NCBI RefSeq assembly: GCF_013404075.1
Contig: NZ_JACBJQ010000009.1
Location: 62,001 to 126,000 of the forward strand
Source of the DNA: Mycolicibacterium vinylchloridicum
GTDB taxonomy: Bacteria; Actinomycetota; Actinomycetes; Mycobacteriales; Mycobacteriaceae
Length of the DNA stretch: 64,000 bases
Reading direction: 5' to 3'
In this document: piece after piece, positions 54,947 through 63,713 of the stretch
Layout: each line of letters starts with the position of its first letter
Numbering within the stretch: position 1 is the first letter of the stretch
Notes under the pieces: generated by a model
Seen by the model: only the letters and a program-made list of their open reading frames with translations
Told to the model about the DNA's origin: nothing
The model's database searches: none
Translations under genes and position numbers: made by a program

Positions 54947-56815
54947 ATGTGCGGAATCGTGGCCTACGTAGGGCATCGCCCTGCCCGCGGTGTCGTCGTC
55001 GATGCCCTGCGGCGCATGGAGTACCGCGGCTACGACTCGTCCGGGATCGCCCTGCTCGACGGTGACGGCGGCCTGACTGTGCGCCGCCGCGCCGGCCGGC
55101 TGACCAACCTCGAGGAAGCGCTGGCCGAAACCGAACCGGACGCGCTGGCCGGCGTCGCGGGCATGGGCCACACCCGCTGGGCCACCCACGGCCGGCCCAC
55201 CGACCGCAACGCCCACCCGCACCGCGACGCGGCCGGCAAGTTCGCCGTCGTCCACAACGGCATCATCGAGAACTTCGCCACCCTGCGTCAGGAACTCGAG
55301 GCCGATGGTGTGGAGTTCGCCAGCGACACCGACTCCGAGGTGGCCGTGCACCTGGTCGCCCGCGCTTACGCCCACGGCCCGACCGCGGGCGACTTCGAGG
55401 CATCGGTGCTCGCGGTGCTGCGTCGGCTGGAGGGCCACTTCACCCTGGTCTTCGCCCACGCCGACGACCCCGGCACCATCATCGCCGCCCGCCGGTCCAC
55501 CCCGTTGGTGGTCGGGATCGGCGACGGCGAGATGTTCATCGGCTCGGACGTCGCCGCGTTCATCGAGTTCACCAGGGATGCCGTCGAGCTCGGTCAGGAC
55601 CAGGCCGTGGCCATCACCGCCGACGGATACCGGATCACCGACTTCAACGGCGCCGATGACACCGCGAATGCTCGTGAATTCCACATCGACTGGGATCTGT
55701 CGGCTGCCGAAAAGGGTGGCTACGAGTACTTCATGCTCAAAGAGATCGCCGAGCAGCCGGCCGCGGTCGCGGACACCCTGCTCGGCCATTTCGTCGACGG
55801 CCGCATCGTGCTCGACGAACAGCGCCTCTCCGATCAGGAGTTGCGCGAGATCGACAAGGTGTTCATCGTCGCTTGCGGTACGGCGTTCCACTCCGGGCTG
55901 CTGGCCAAGTACGCGATCGAGCACTGGACCCGCCTGCCGGTGGAAGTGGAACTGGCCAGTGAATTCAGATACCGGGACCCCGTTCTGGACCGCGGCACAC
56001 TGGTGATCGCGATCTCCCAATCCGGTGAGACCGCCGACACCCTCGAAGCCGTCCGGCACGCCAAGAGCCAGAAGGCCAAAGTCCTGGCGATCTGCAACAC
56101 CAACGGCAGCCAGATCCCGCGCGAAGCCGACGCCGTGCTCTACACCAGGGCCGGACCCGAGATCGGGGTCGCGGCCACCAAGACGTTCCTGGCCCAGATC
56201 GCCGCCAACTACCTCGTCGGTCTGGCGCTGGCGCAGGCCCGCGGCACCAAATACCCCGACGAGGTCGAGCGCGAGTACCACGAGCTGGAGTCGATGCCCG
56301 ACCTGGTGGCTCGCACGCTCGACCACCTGGGCCCGATCACCGAGCTGGCGCAGCGATTCGCGTCGGCGCCGACCGTGCTCTTCCTGGGCCGCCACGTCGG
56401 CTACCCGGTGGCGCTCGAGGGTGCGCTCAAGCTCAAGGAACTGGCCTACATGCACGCCGAGGGCTTCGCCGCCGGTGAGCTCAAGCACGGCCCGATCGCG
56501 CTGATCGAAGAGGGCCTGCCCGTCATCGTGGTGATGCCGTCGCCGAAGAACGCGGCAACCCTGCACGCCAAGCTGCTGAGCAACATCCGGGAGATCCAGG
56601 CCCGCGGAGCGGTCACCATCGTCATCGCCGAGGAGGGTGACGACACGGTGCGCCCGTACGCCGACCACATCTTCGAAATACCGGCGGTGTCAACGCTTTT
56701 CCAGCCGCTACTGTCGACGGTCCCGCTGCAGGTGTTCGCCGCGGCGGTGGCGCGGGCCCGCGGCTACGACGTCGACAAGCCGCGCAACCTGGCCAAGTCG
56801 GTCACGGTCGAATAG
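54947..56815 (+). CDS. glmS: Glutamine--fructose-6-phosphate aminotransferase
   Basis: GlmS makes glucosamine-6-phosphate, the first step toward UDP-GlcNAc. The 622-residue enzyme starts at ATG 54947 (MCGIVAYVG) because the catalytic Cys must follow the initiator Met; ATG 54941 would bury it. The N-terminal glutaminase (HTRWATHG, HNGIIENF) is followed by two SIS isomerase domains (CGTAFHSGLL, ISQSGETADTL) and ends KPRNLAKSVTVE. There is no room for a glmS ribozyme upstream and none is seen. Confidence 0.97.
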   Translation: MCGIVAYVGHRPARGVVVDALRRMEYRGYDSSGIALLDGDGGLTVRRRAGRLTNLEEALAETEPDALAGVAGMGHTRWATHGRPTDRNAHPHRDAAGKFAVVHNGIIENFATLRQELEADGVEFASDTDSEVAVHLVARAYAHGPTAGDFEASVLAVLRRLEGHFTLVFAHADDPGTIIAARRSTPLVVGIGDGEMFIGSDVAAFIEFTRDAVELGQDQAVAITADGYRITDFNGADDTANAREFHIDWDLSAAEKGGYEYFMLKEIAEQPAAVADTLLGHFVDGRIVLDEQRLSDQELREIDKVFIVACGTAFHSGLLAKYAIEHWTRLPVEVELASEFRYRDPVLDRGTLVIAISQSGETADTLEAVRHAKSQKAKVLAICNTNGSQIPREADAVLYTRAGPEIGVAATKTFLAQIAANYLVGLALAQARGTKYPDEVEREYHELESMPDLVARTLDHLGPITELAQRFASAPTVLFLGRHVGYPVALEGALKLKELAYMHAEGFAAGELKHGPIALIEEGLPVIVVMPSPKNAATLHAKLLSNIREIQARGAVTIVIAEEGDDTVRPYADHIFEIPAVSTLFQPLLSTVPLQVFAAAVARARGYDVDKPRNLAKSVTVE

Positions 56816-56834
56816 GCCGGTGTCGTCTGTCAAT

Positions 56835-56910
56835 CGACTGTGCGCTGATGGCATCGAGTGTGCGCCAGGGGCGGAGTTTCATCCGAATTCCCGCCCTCAA
56901 TGCACAGTCG
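56835..56910. repeat. Imperfect palindromic intergenic element after glmS
   Basis: CGACTGTGC (56835-56843) pairs with GCACAGTCG (56902-56910), and GGGCGG (56869-56874) with CCGCCC (56891-56896). GAGTGTGCGC inside the left half repeats the motif of the outer arm. It fills most of the 158-base glmS-nnr gap. The layout resembles the element at 40727, though the sequence differs. It may act as a terminator or be a dispersed repeat. Confidence 0.55.
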
Positions 56911-56973
56911 GATGGATGAATAGCCTGTCGGAGTTCGCCGCCAACGCGCGTCCAGCACGTAACCTTGGTGCCG

Positions 56974-58395
56974 ATGCGGCACTACTACACGGCCGACGCA
57001 ATCCGCGCCGCCGAGGCGCCTTTGCTGGCCAGCCTGCCCGATGGTGTGCTGATGCGTCGTGCCGCCTACGGGCTGGCCACCGCGATCGGCGCCGAACTGC
57101 GGGCCCGCACCGGGGCGCTGGCCGGTCGCCAGGTCTGCGCGGTCGTCGGATCGGGTGACAACGGTGGTGACGCGTTGTGGGGGGCGACATTGCTGCGCCG
57201 CCGTGGTGTGGCCGCGACCGCCGTCCTGCTGAATCCCGAGCGCACCCATGCCAAGGCGCTGGCGGCGTTTCGTAGCGCCGGTGGCCGGCTGGTGGAGGCC
57301 GTGCCGCCCGCGGCGGATCTGGTGATCGACGGGGTCGTCGGCATCTCGGGCAAGGGCCCGCTGCGCGAGGTCGCCGCCGGGGTGTTCGCCGCCGTCGAGG
57401 CCGCCGGCATTCCGGTGGTCGCAGTCGACATTCCCAGCGGCATCGACGTGCAGACCGGTGCGATCACCGGGCCCGCGGTGCGTGCCGCGCTCACCGTCAC
57501 CTTCGGCGGCCTCAAACCCGTGCACGCGCTGGCCGACTGTGGCCGGGTAGTGCTCGTCGACATCGGATTGGACCTGCCGCTCACCGAGCTGTTGGGTTTC
57601 GAGGCCGCGGACGTCAAGGCCCGCTGGCCGGTCCCCGGCGTGCATGACGACAAGTACACCCAGGGCGTCACCGGCATCATGGCCGGTTCGTCCACCTATC
57701 CCGGTGCCGCGATCCTGTGCACCGGGGCCGCGGTGGCAACGACGTCGGGCATGAAGCGCTACGCCGGCTCCGCGGCGGCCGAGGTGGTGTCGCACTGGCC
57801 CGAGGTGGTGGCCGCGCCCAACCCGCACGCCGCGGGCCGGGTACAGGCCTGGGTGGTCGGGCCCGGTCTCGGCACTGATGAAAAGGCCTTCGGCGCTTTG
57901 ACTTTCGCGCTCGGTACGGCTCTTCCGGTGGTGGTCGACGCCGACGCGCTGACCCTGCTGGCCGCCCAGCCGGACCTGGTGTCGGGTCGTAAGGCACCGA
58001 CGGTGCTGACCCCGCACGCCGGTGAGTTCGCCCGTCTGGCGGGGTCGCCGCCCGGCGAGGACCGGGTGGCGGCCACCCGCAGGCTTGCCGACGCGTTCGG
58101 GGCCACGGTGCTGCTGAAGGGCAATGTGACCGTCATCGCCGACTCGTCTGGAAACGTTTACCTGAACCCGGCTGGCGGGTCGTGGGCGGCAACGGCAGGA
58201 TCCGGTGATGTGTTGTCCGGCATGATCGGTGCGCTGCTGGCCTCCGGTCTGCCGCCCGGGGAGGCCGCTGCCGCGGCGGCATTCGTGCACGCCCGCGCCG
58301 CCAACGCATCGGCCGCCGACCCCGGGCCGGCGCCGGTGCCCACGTCCGCCTCGCGCATCCTCGCCCACATTCGTCAAGCCATCGCAGGACTGTAG
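56974..58395 (+). CDS. nnr: Bifunctional NAD(P)H-hydrate epimerase / dehydratase
   Basis: This 473-residue repair enzyme restores damaged NAD(P)H hydrates. The N-terminal YjeF_N epimerase has VVGSGDNGGDALWGA and VIDGVVGISGKGPLR. The C-terminal ADP-dependent dehydratase has KYTQGVTGIMAGSSTYPGAA and the anion hole ATAGSGDVLSGMIGALLASG. ATG 56974 (MRHYYTADAIRAAEAPLL) matches the M. tuberculosis Rv3433c start; the TTG three codons before is less likely. It is followed by gadB after 11 bases. Confidence 0.95.
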   Translation: MRHYYTADAIRAAEAPLLASLPDGVLMRRAAYGLATAIGAELRARTGALAGRQVCAVVGSGDNGGDALWGATLLRRRGVAATAVLLNPERTHAKALAAFRSAGGRLVEAVPPAADLVIDGVVGISGKGPLREVAAGVFAAVEAAGIPVVAVDIPSGIDVQTGAITGPAVRAALTVTFGGLKPVHALADCGRVVLVDIGLDLPLTELLGFEAADVKARWPVPGVHDDKYTQGVTGIMAGSSTYPGAAILCTGAAVATTSGMKRYAGSAAAEVVSHWPEVVAAPNPHAAGRVQAWVVGPGLGTDEKAFGALTFALGTALPVVVDADALTLLAAQPDLVSGRKAPTVLTPHAGEFARLAGSPPGEDRVAATRRLADAFGATVLLKGNVTVIADSSGNVYLNPAGGSWAATAGSGDVLSGMIGALLASGLPPGEAAAAAAFVHARAANASAADPGPAPVPTSASRILAHIRQAIAGL

Positions 58396-58406
58396 AAAGG
58401 ACCACT

Positions 58407-59786
58407 GTGCCCCACGTCAAATACCGTTCCCCATCGATCGCACCGGCCTACACCGGGCGGCTGTCCACCGACCCCATCCCGTCGTTGCGGTTGCCCGACG
58501 AGGCGATGGAACCCTCTGCGGCATACCGGTTCATCCACGATGAGCTGATGCTCGACGGCAGCTCCCGGCTCAACCTCGCGACGTTCGTGACGACGTGGAT
58601 GGACCCCGAGGCCGAGAAACTGATGGCCGAGACGTTCGACAAGAACATGATCGACAAGGACGAGTACCCGGCCACCGCTGCCATCGAGTCACGTTGTGTG
58701 GCAATGGTTGCCGACCTGTTCCACGCCGAGAACCTGCGCGACGACGACGCCTCCACCGCAGTCGGAGTGTCGACGATCGGATCGTCGGAGGCCGTGATGC
58801 TCGGCGGGCTGGCGCTGAAGTGGCGGTGGAAGGCGCGCGTCGGGGACAAGTGGAAGACCCGCACCCCCAACCTGGTGATGGGCTCCAACGTCCAGGTGGT
58901 GTGGGAGAAGTTCTGCCGCTACTTCGAAGTCGAGCCGCGTTATATCCCGATGGCCGAGGATCGCTACGTCATCACCCCCGAGCAGGTGCTCTCCTACGTC
59001 GACGAGGACACCATCGGCGTGGTCGCCATCCTGGGCACCACCTACACCGGTGAACTCGAACCGATCGCCGAAATCTGTGCGGCCCTGGACGAACTGGCGA
59101 AGGACAAAGGACTCGACATCCCGGTACACGTCGACGCCGCCAGCGGTGGCTTCGTGGTGCCGTTCCTGCACCCCGATCTCAAATGGGACTTCCGGCTGCC
59201 GCGGGTGGCCTCGATCAACGTCAGCGGCCACAAGTACGGATTGACCTATCCCGGTATCGGATTCGTGGTGTGGCGCAACGCCGATTGTCTCCCCGAAGAG
59301 CTGGTGTTCCGGGTCAACTATCTCGGCGGTGACATGCCGACGTTCACGCTGAACTTCTCCCGGCCCGGCAATCAGGTGGTCGGCCAGTACTACAACTTCC
59401 TGCGCCTGGGCCGAGCCGGCTACACCCATGTGATGCAGTGCCTGTCGAGCACCGCGCGCTGGCTGTCCGATCAACTGGCGGGTTGTCAGCATTTCGAGGT
59501 GATCTCGGACGGCTCCGCGATCCCGGTGGTGGCGTTCCGCCTCAAGAATGGCTTCGACTACAACGAGTTCGACGTGTCGACAGCGCTGAGGTCCTACGGC
59601 TGGCAGGTGCCCGCCTACACGATGCCCGAAGGGGCCGAGGACATCGCGGTGCTGCGAGTGGTGGTGCGCGAAGGATTCTCCGCCGACCTGGCGCGCTCGC
59701 TGTGGGAGGACCTCAACGCGGTTCTCACGCACATGGATGCGATCAAGCCCGGCGGGTACTTCACCCAGGAACACTTCGCACACTGA
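58407..59786 (+). CDS. gadB: Glutamate decarboxylase
   Basis: This 459-residue PLP enzyme converts glutamate to GABA and CO2 and consumes a proton, often linked to acid resistance. PLP Asp lies in VDAASGGFVVPFLHPD and the Schiff-base Lys in SINVSGHKYGLTYPGIGF. The C-terminal end matches GadB. It starts with GTG (GTGCCCCACGTC) with AGAAAGGA upstream. Its stop overlaps the next start (TGATG). No glutamate/GABA antiporter is nearby. Confidence 0.95.
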   Translation: MPHVKYRSPSIAPAYTGRLSTDPIPSLRLPDEAMEPSAAYRFIHDELMLDGSSRLNLATFVTTWMDPEAEKLMAETFDKNMIDKDEYPATAAIESRCVAMVADLFHAENLRDDDASTAVGVSTIGSSEAVMLGGLALKWRWKARVGDKWKTRTPNLVMGSNVQVVWEKFCRYFEVEPRYIPMAEDRYVITPEQVLSYVDEDTIGVVAILGTTYTGELEPIAEICAALDELAKDKGLDIPVHVDAASGGFVVPFLHPDLKWDFRLPRVASINVSGHKYGLTYPGIGFVVWRNADCLPEELVFRVNYLGGDMPTFTLNFSRPGNQVVGQYYNFLRLGRAGYTHVMQCLSSTARWLSDQLAGCQHFEVISDGSAIPVVAFRLKNGFDYNEFDVSTALRSYGWQVPAYTMPEGAEDIAVLRVVVREGFSADLARSLWEDLNAVLTHMDAIKPGGYFTQEHFAH

Positions 59787-60283
59787 TGGCCGACTCAGAC
59801 GCTGCAGCACTACGCGCCAGCCGTGCCGATTGGGCGGCCCAGCACCTCGCGACCTACCTCGACAGCGGTGGCACTCAGGGACACGTCCTCGACCTGAGCG
59901 ATGTCGGTGGTCGGCACTTCACCACTCATTGCCTGATCCGCTATACCGGCCGCAAGTCGGGTCAGCGCTACGTCAAGCCGCTGATCTACGGCAACTTCGG
60001 CGGTGAGATCGTGATCGTCGGATCGAAGGGCGGGGCCGACAGCCATCCGGCGTGGTACCTGAACATCCAGGCCTGCGAAACGCTGGAGGTACAGATCGCG
60101 ACACAGGCGTTCGAGGCCTCGTGGCGTGAACCGGAAGGCGATGAACGGCATCAGGTGTGGGAGTACATGTGTCACCTGTATCCGCCGTACATCAGCTATC
60201 AGCAGTCGACGAGTCGACGCATTCCGCTCGTCATGCTGAATCCGCTCACGCCCACGGCGATCTTCAGCGCACCCGCTGATTAG
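59786..60283 (+). CDS. Deazaflavin (F420)-dependent nitroreductase-family protein
   Basis: This 165-residue protein is of the split-barrel DDN-like type: YTGRKSGQRYVKPLIYGNFG and VIVGSKGGADSHPAWYLNI are hallmark segments, and HQVWEYMCHLYPPYISYQ completes the F420 pocket. Members reduce quinones or nitro compounds with F420H2. It starts in the gadB stop codon. It converges with the flavoprotein at 60264 and overlaps it by 20 bases. Confidence 0.87.
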   Translation: MADSDAAALRASRADWAAQHLATYLDSGGTQGHVLDLSDVGGRHFTTHCLIRYTGRKSGQRYVKPLIYGNFGGEIVIVGSKGGADSHPAWYLNIQACETLEVQIATQAFEASWREPEGDERHQVWEYMCHLYPPYISYQQSTSRRIPLVMLNPLTPTAIFSAPAD

Positions 60284-62720
60284 CCGGGTCGTAGATTGCC
60301 TTGAGCGACACGGTGATCGGGTAGGTGTCGCCGCCGACGTTGACAGCGTAGGAGCCTGCCCGCACCCAGTCGGGGGTGACGACTGCGTCGTCCGGGGACC
60401 GGACGTACCCCAGCCCGACGCACGCGCCGGTGGTGGCACCCCACGCGGCCGAACTGACCTGTCCGGCAACGGCACCGTCGCGCAGGATCAGCTCACCGCC
60501 CCATAGCATCGGCTCTGCGGAATCGACGGCGAAGCTGACCAGCCGCCGGCGCGGCCCCTGCGCCTTGGCCTTCTCCACCGCAGCGCGCCCGAGGAAGTCG
60601 ATGTCGGAGGAGAGCTTGCAGGCGAACAGCAGGCCCGCCTCGACGGGATTCTCGCTGGGGGTCAGTTCCCGGCCGAACGCCCGATAGCCCTTCTCCAGCC
60701 GCATCGATTCGATGGCGTAGTAGCCGCCGCGGGCGATGCCGAGCCGCTCGCCGGCCGACAACAGGTCCTCGTAGACACCGACCGCGAACTCGGCGGGAAC
60801 GTAGAGTTCCCAACCCAGTTCGCCGACGTAGGTGATTCGGGTGGCCCGCACCGTCGCGTAGCCCAGCGAGATCAACTGGCTGGTGGCGAACGGGAAGGCG
60901 GCATCGGACAGGTCCGCGTCGGTGAGGCCGGCCAGCAGCTCGCGGGATTTGGGGCCCATGACCCCGAATACCGCCATCGACGACGTGACGTCCACCAACT
61001 CGGCGTGTGCCCGGGCCGGCAAGTTCTTGCGGATGTGGTCCTTGTCCCGCTCGGTGGTGGCCGCACTGCTGACGATCAGGTACTCCTGCGCCCCGGTGCG
61101 GGTGACAGTGACATCGGACTCGTAGGTGCCGCGCTCGTTGAGCATGCCGGTGTACACCGACTTACCCACCGGCACAGCGACATCGGCAGTGCACAGCCAC
61201 TGCAGGGCTGCCTCGGCTCCCGGTCCGGCCAGCACGTACTTGGAGAACGAGGTCTGGTCGAAGACCGTGACACCGGTACGTGTGCTGATCTGCTCGGCGG
61301 CCGACCACGGCAGCCAGTTCTGCTTGCCCCACGAGTATTCGATCACCGGATCGCTGCCCGGTGGGGCGAAGAAATTGGCCCGCTCCCAGCCCATCCTGCT
61401 ACCGAAATTGGCGTTTGCCTCGACCAGCAGATGGTGCACCGGTGAGCGGCGGAACGGCCGTGCGGTCGCGAGTTCGCGATTGGGCCAGGGGATCTCGTAG
61501 TGCACGCCGAGGATCTCGGCGACCCGGTCGTGCAGCCAGGCGACGTTGCCATTGAACGGAGCGAAGCGGCGGATGTCGACGCCGGTGAGATCGGAGGTGG
61601 CCGACCCGTTGACGATCCACTCCGCCAGCGCGCGCCCGGCACCGCCCGCCGAGGCGATGCCCACCGAGTTGAAACCTGCCCCGACGAAGAAGTTCGCGCA
61701 CTCGGGTGCTTCGCCGAGGATGAACTGGTTGTCCGGGGTGAAACTCTCCGGCCCGTTGTAGAGCTTCTTCAAACCGGTGTGCTCCAGCGCCGGAATCCGG
61801 AGCAGCGCATTGTCCATCAGGATTTCGAAGTGTTCCCAGTCCTCGTCGAGCAGTTGGAACTCGAACGGGTAGGGGATCTTGTCGGGGGCCACCCACGGCT
61901 TGGCCTCCGGCTCGAAGCCGCCGATGACCAGCCCGCCGACCTCTTCCTTGAAGTAGGTGTAGCCGTCGGGGTCGCGCAGGATCGGCAGGTCGGGATGCAC
62001 GCCGGTGATGGTTTCGGTGACCACGTAGAAGTGCTCGGCGGAGTACAGCGGAACGTTCACTCCGGCCATCGCGCCGATCGCCTTGGCCCACTGCCCGGCG
62101 CAGTTGACGACGACCTCGGCTTCGATGTCGCCGGCGTCGGTGCGCACGCCGGTAGCGCGGCCCCCGGCGGTGAGCACGTCGAGCACCCGGACGTGCTCGA
62201 CGACTTTGGCACCGCGCTGCCGCGCGCCCTTGGCCAACGCCATGGTCAGGTCGGTCGGGTTGGCCTTGCCGTCGGCGGGCAGCCAGATCGCACCGACCAG
62301 ATCGTCGGTTCGCATCACCGGATAGCGCTCGAAAGCTTCGTCGGGGCTGAGCAGTTCGCAGTCCAGCTGGTAGGCGGCCGCGTTGGCGGCGGTGCGGCGC
62401 AGCTGCGTCATCCGGTCCTCGGTTCGGGCCACCGTCACGCCGCCGCACTGCTTGTAGCCGGCGCTGAGCCCCGTCTCGGCCTCCAGCTCGGCGTACAGCT
62501 GGGTGGAGTACTGCACCAGCCGGGTGCCGCTCTCCGACGCGCGCAGCTGACCGACCAGACCCGCTGCGTGCCAGGTGGTTCCACACGACAGCTGACCTTG
62601 CTCGAGCAGCACGACATCGGCGCGGCCGAGCCTGGTCAGGTGGTAGGCGACGCTGGTGCCGATGACGCCGCCCCCGATGATGACGATCTGGGCGCGGTCG
62701 GGCAGCTCTTGGGTCGGCAT
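60264..62720 (-). CDS. FAD oxidoreductase fused to a GcvT-like domain (dimethylglycine/sarcosine-dehydrogenase-like)
   Basis: This 818-residue fusion starts with the FAD-binding dinucleotide fold IVIIGGGVIGTSVAYHLTRL and the flavin-attachment segment CGTTWHAAGLVGQLRASESG. It has a DAO-type middle and C-terminal GcvT-like aminomethyltransferase domains (YVGELGWELYVPAEFAVGVY, then LEKGYRAFGRELTPSENPVE). Such enzymes demethylate N-methylated glycines or betaines and pass one-carbon units to tetrahydrofolate. Together with the choline-kinase-like gene upstream, an alkylamine or choline-derived substrate is plausible. Its start is 16 bases from the kinase stop. Confidence 0.9.
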   Translation of the reverse strand: MPTQELPDRAQIVIIGGGVIGTSVAYHLTRLGRADVVLLEQGQLSCGTTWHAAGLVGQLRASESGTRLVQYSTQLYAELEAETGLSAGYKQCGGVTVARTEDRMTQLRRTAANAAAYQLDCELLSPDEAFERYPVMRTDDLVGAIWLPADGKANPTDLTMALAKGARQRGAKVVEHVRVLDVLTAGGRATGVRTDAGDIEAEVVVNCAGQWAKAIGAMAGVNVPLYSAEHFYVVTETITGVHPDLPILRDPDGYTYFKEEVGGLVIGGFEPEAKPWVAPDKIPYPFEFQLLDEDWEHFEILMDNALLRIPALEHTGLKKLYNGPESFTPDNQFILGEAPECANFFVGAGFNSVGIASAGGAGRALAEWIVNGSATSDLTGVDIRRFAPFNGNVAWLHDRVAEILGVHYEIPWPNRELATARPFRRSPVHHLLVEANANFGSRMGWERANFFAPPGSDPVIEYSWGKQNWLPWSAAEQISTRTGVTVFDQTSFSKYVLAGPGAEAALQWLCTADVAVPVGKSVYTGMLNERGTYESDVTVTRTGAQEYLIVSSAATTERDKDHIRKNLPARAHAELVDVTSSMAVFGVMGPKSRELLAGLTDADLSDAAFPFATSQLISLGYATVRATRITYVGELGWELYVPAEFAVGVYEDLLSAGERLGIARGGYYAIESMRLEKGYRAFGRELTPSENPVEAGLLFACKLSSDIDFLGRAAVEKAKAQGPRRRLVSFAVDSAEPMLWGGELILRDGAVAGQVSSAAWGATTGACVGLGYVRSPDDAVVTPDWVRAGSYAVNVGGDTYPITVSLKAIYDPANQRVR

Positions 62721-62736
62721 GAGTTCCTATCGGTCG

Positions 62737-63657
62737 TCAGTCGGATGCTTGTGCGTCGGCGAGCAGTCGGGGAAAGTCGGGGCCGCGGAACTCGGCGATC
62801 GCCGACTCGTAGCGTTCCATCGCCCATTCCCAGAAGTCGAAATCCAAAGAGCTGGAGCCATTCTGGATGCAGCCCCACAGGGTCCACCCGTACTTGCCGA
62901 TGATTCCCTGCAGTCGGGCCCGCGCCGTCTTGTGGCGTAGCCGGCGGCCGTAGTACATCGTGACGAGTTCGTCGAGCTGGTCAGTGGACAGCCCGCACTC
63001 GGCCCCGATGTTGCCCAGCTCGAAACACGGATCGTTGTTGCCGGAGTACTCGTAGTCGATCAGCCAGACCTTCTCGCCGGTGTCGACGAAGTTGCCGGCC
63101 AGCAGATCGTTGTTGCAGGGCACGGTGAGGTGCTCGGACGGGCCGAGAATCCGCTTCACGGCATGGAATTCGCGGGTGTAGTACAGGTAGTCGGTCGGGA
63201 TCCGGAAGCCGCGCTCCTGCACCACCTTCAGGTAGGCGGGCTGGCGTTCGAACATGTCGAACCGGTCGCGGAAGCGCGGTCCGGCATGCAGGGCCCGGCA
63301 ACCCGCCGCCACCCGCGCCAGTACATCGGGTCGCTGCAGGTCGGCGTTGGTCAATGTGGTGCCCTCGAGGAACCCGACCAGCAGGATCCCCAGATCGGGG
63401 CGGTAGTCGATCACCGGCGCGCCGACACCGGCCTGCTCGGCGGCCTTGCTGTTGACGTACTCGTTGTCGCGGTCGATGCCGAGAAGGTTCGTCGCGTTGA
63501 CGCTGCACCGGGCGACGTACGTTCCGGTCGCCGTGGTGATCTTGATGTTGCGATTGGTCAGGCCGCCGGAGAGTTCCTCGAGTTGGCGCGGCCGTCCGGC
63601 CAGGACCGGCAATTGGTCCAGCAGTGCATCCAGTTCCGGATCAGACAGGAACGGCAT
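62737..63657 (-). CDS. Choline/ethanolamine-kinase-like phosphotransferase
   Basis: The protein has 306 residues with an aminoglycoside-phosphotransferase fold. The Brenner motif reads PCNNDLLAGNF, where the usual first His is Asn (H-x-D becomes N-x-D). The metal Asp is in WLIDYEYSGNNDPCFELGNI, a typical choline kinase sequence. GGLTNRNIKI at the start is the nucleotide loop. It is the first gene of the leftward pair. It likely phosphorylates an amino-alcohol, inferred from family and neighbour. Confidence 0.84.
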   Translation of the reverse strand: MPFLSDPELDALLDQLPVLAGRPRQLEELSGGLTNRNIKITTATGTYVARCSVNATNLLGIDRDNEYVNSKAAEQAGVGAPVIDYRPDLGILLVGFLEGTTLTNADLQRPDVLARVAAGCRALHAGPRFRDRFDMFERQPAYLKVVQERGFRIPTDYLYYTREFHAVKRILGPSEHLTVPCNNDLLAGNFVDTGEKVWLIDYEYSGNNDPCFELGNIGAECGLSTDQLDELVTMYYGRRLRHKTARARLQGIIGKYGWTLWGCIQNGSSSLDFDFWEWAMERYESAIAEFRGPDFPRLLADAQASD

Positions 63658-63688
63658 ACAGACATCCTCGCGCCGGAACGGGCATCGC

Positions 63689-63704
63689 GTCTAAAAGACT
63701 AGAC
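63689..63704. promoter_or_regulatory. Palindrome between the kinase and HAD genes
   Basis: GTCTA-N6-TAGAC is a perfect inverted repeat of five-base arms in a 56-base divergent gap; AAAGACTAGACTATTG surrounds it. It is a candidate operator for both transcripts. The regulator is not in the window; a GntR- or TetR-type protein is possible. Confidence 0.45.
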
Positions 63705-63713
63705 TATTGGACT

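Noticed and set aside
54932..56668. 578-codon minus-strand frame opposite glmS
   Set aside because: It is antisense to glmS, which is fully supported; the composition (HDVG-rich) is typical of antisense shadows.
61500..62903. 467-codon plus-strand frame opposite the dimethylglycine-dehydrogenase-like gene
   Set aside because: It is antisense to a long, domain-rich gene; no start or family is convincing.
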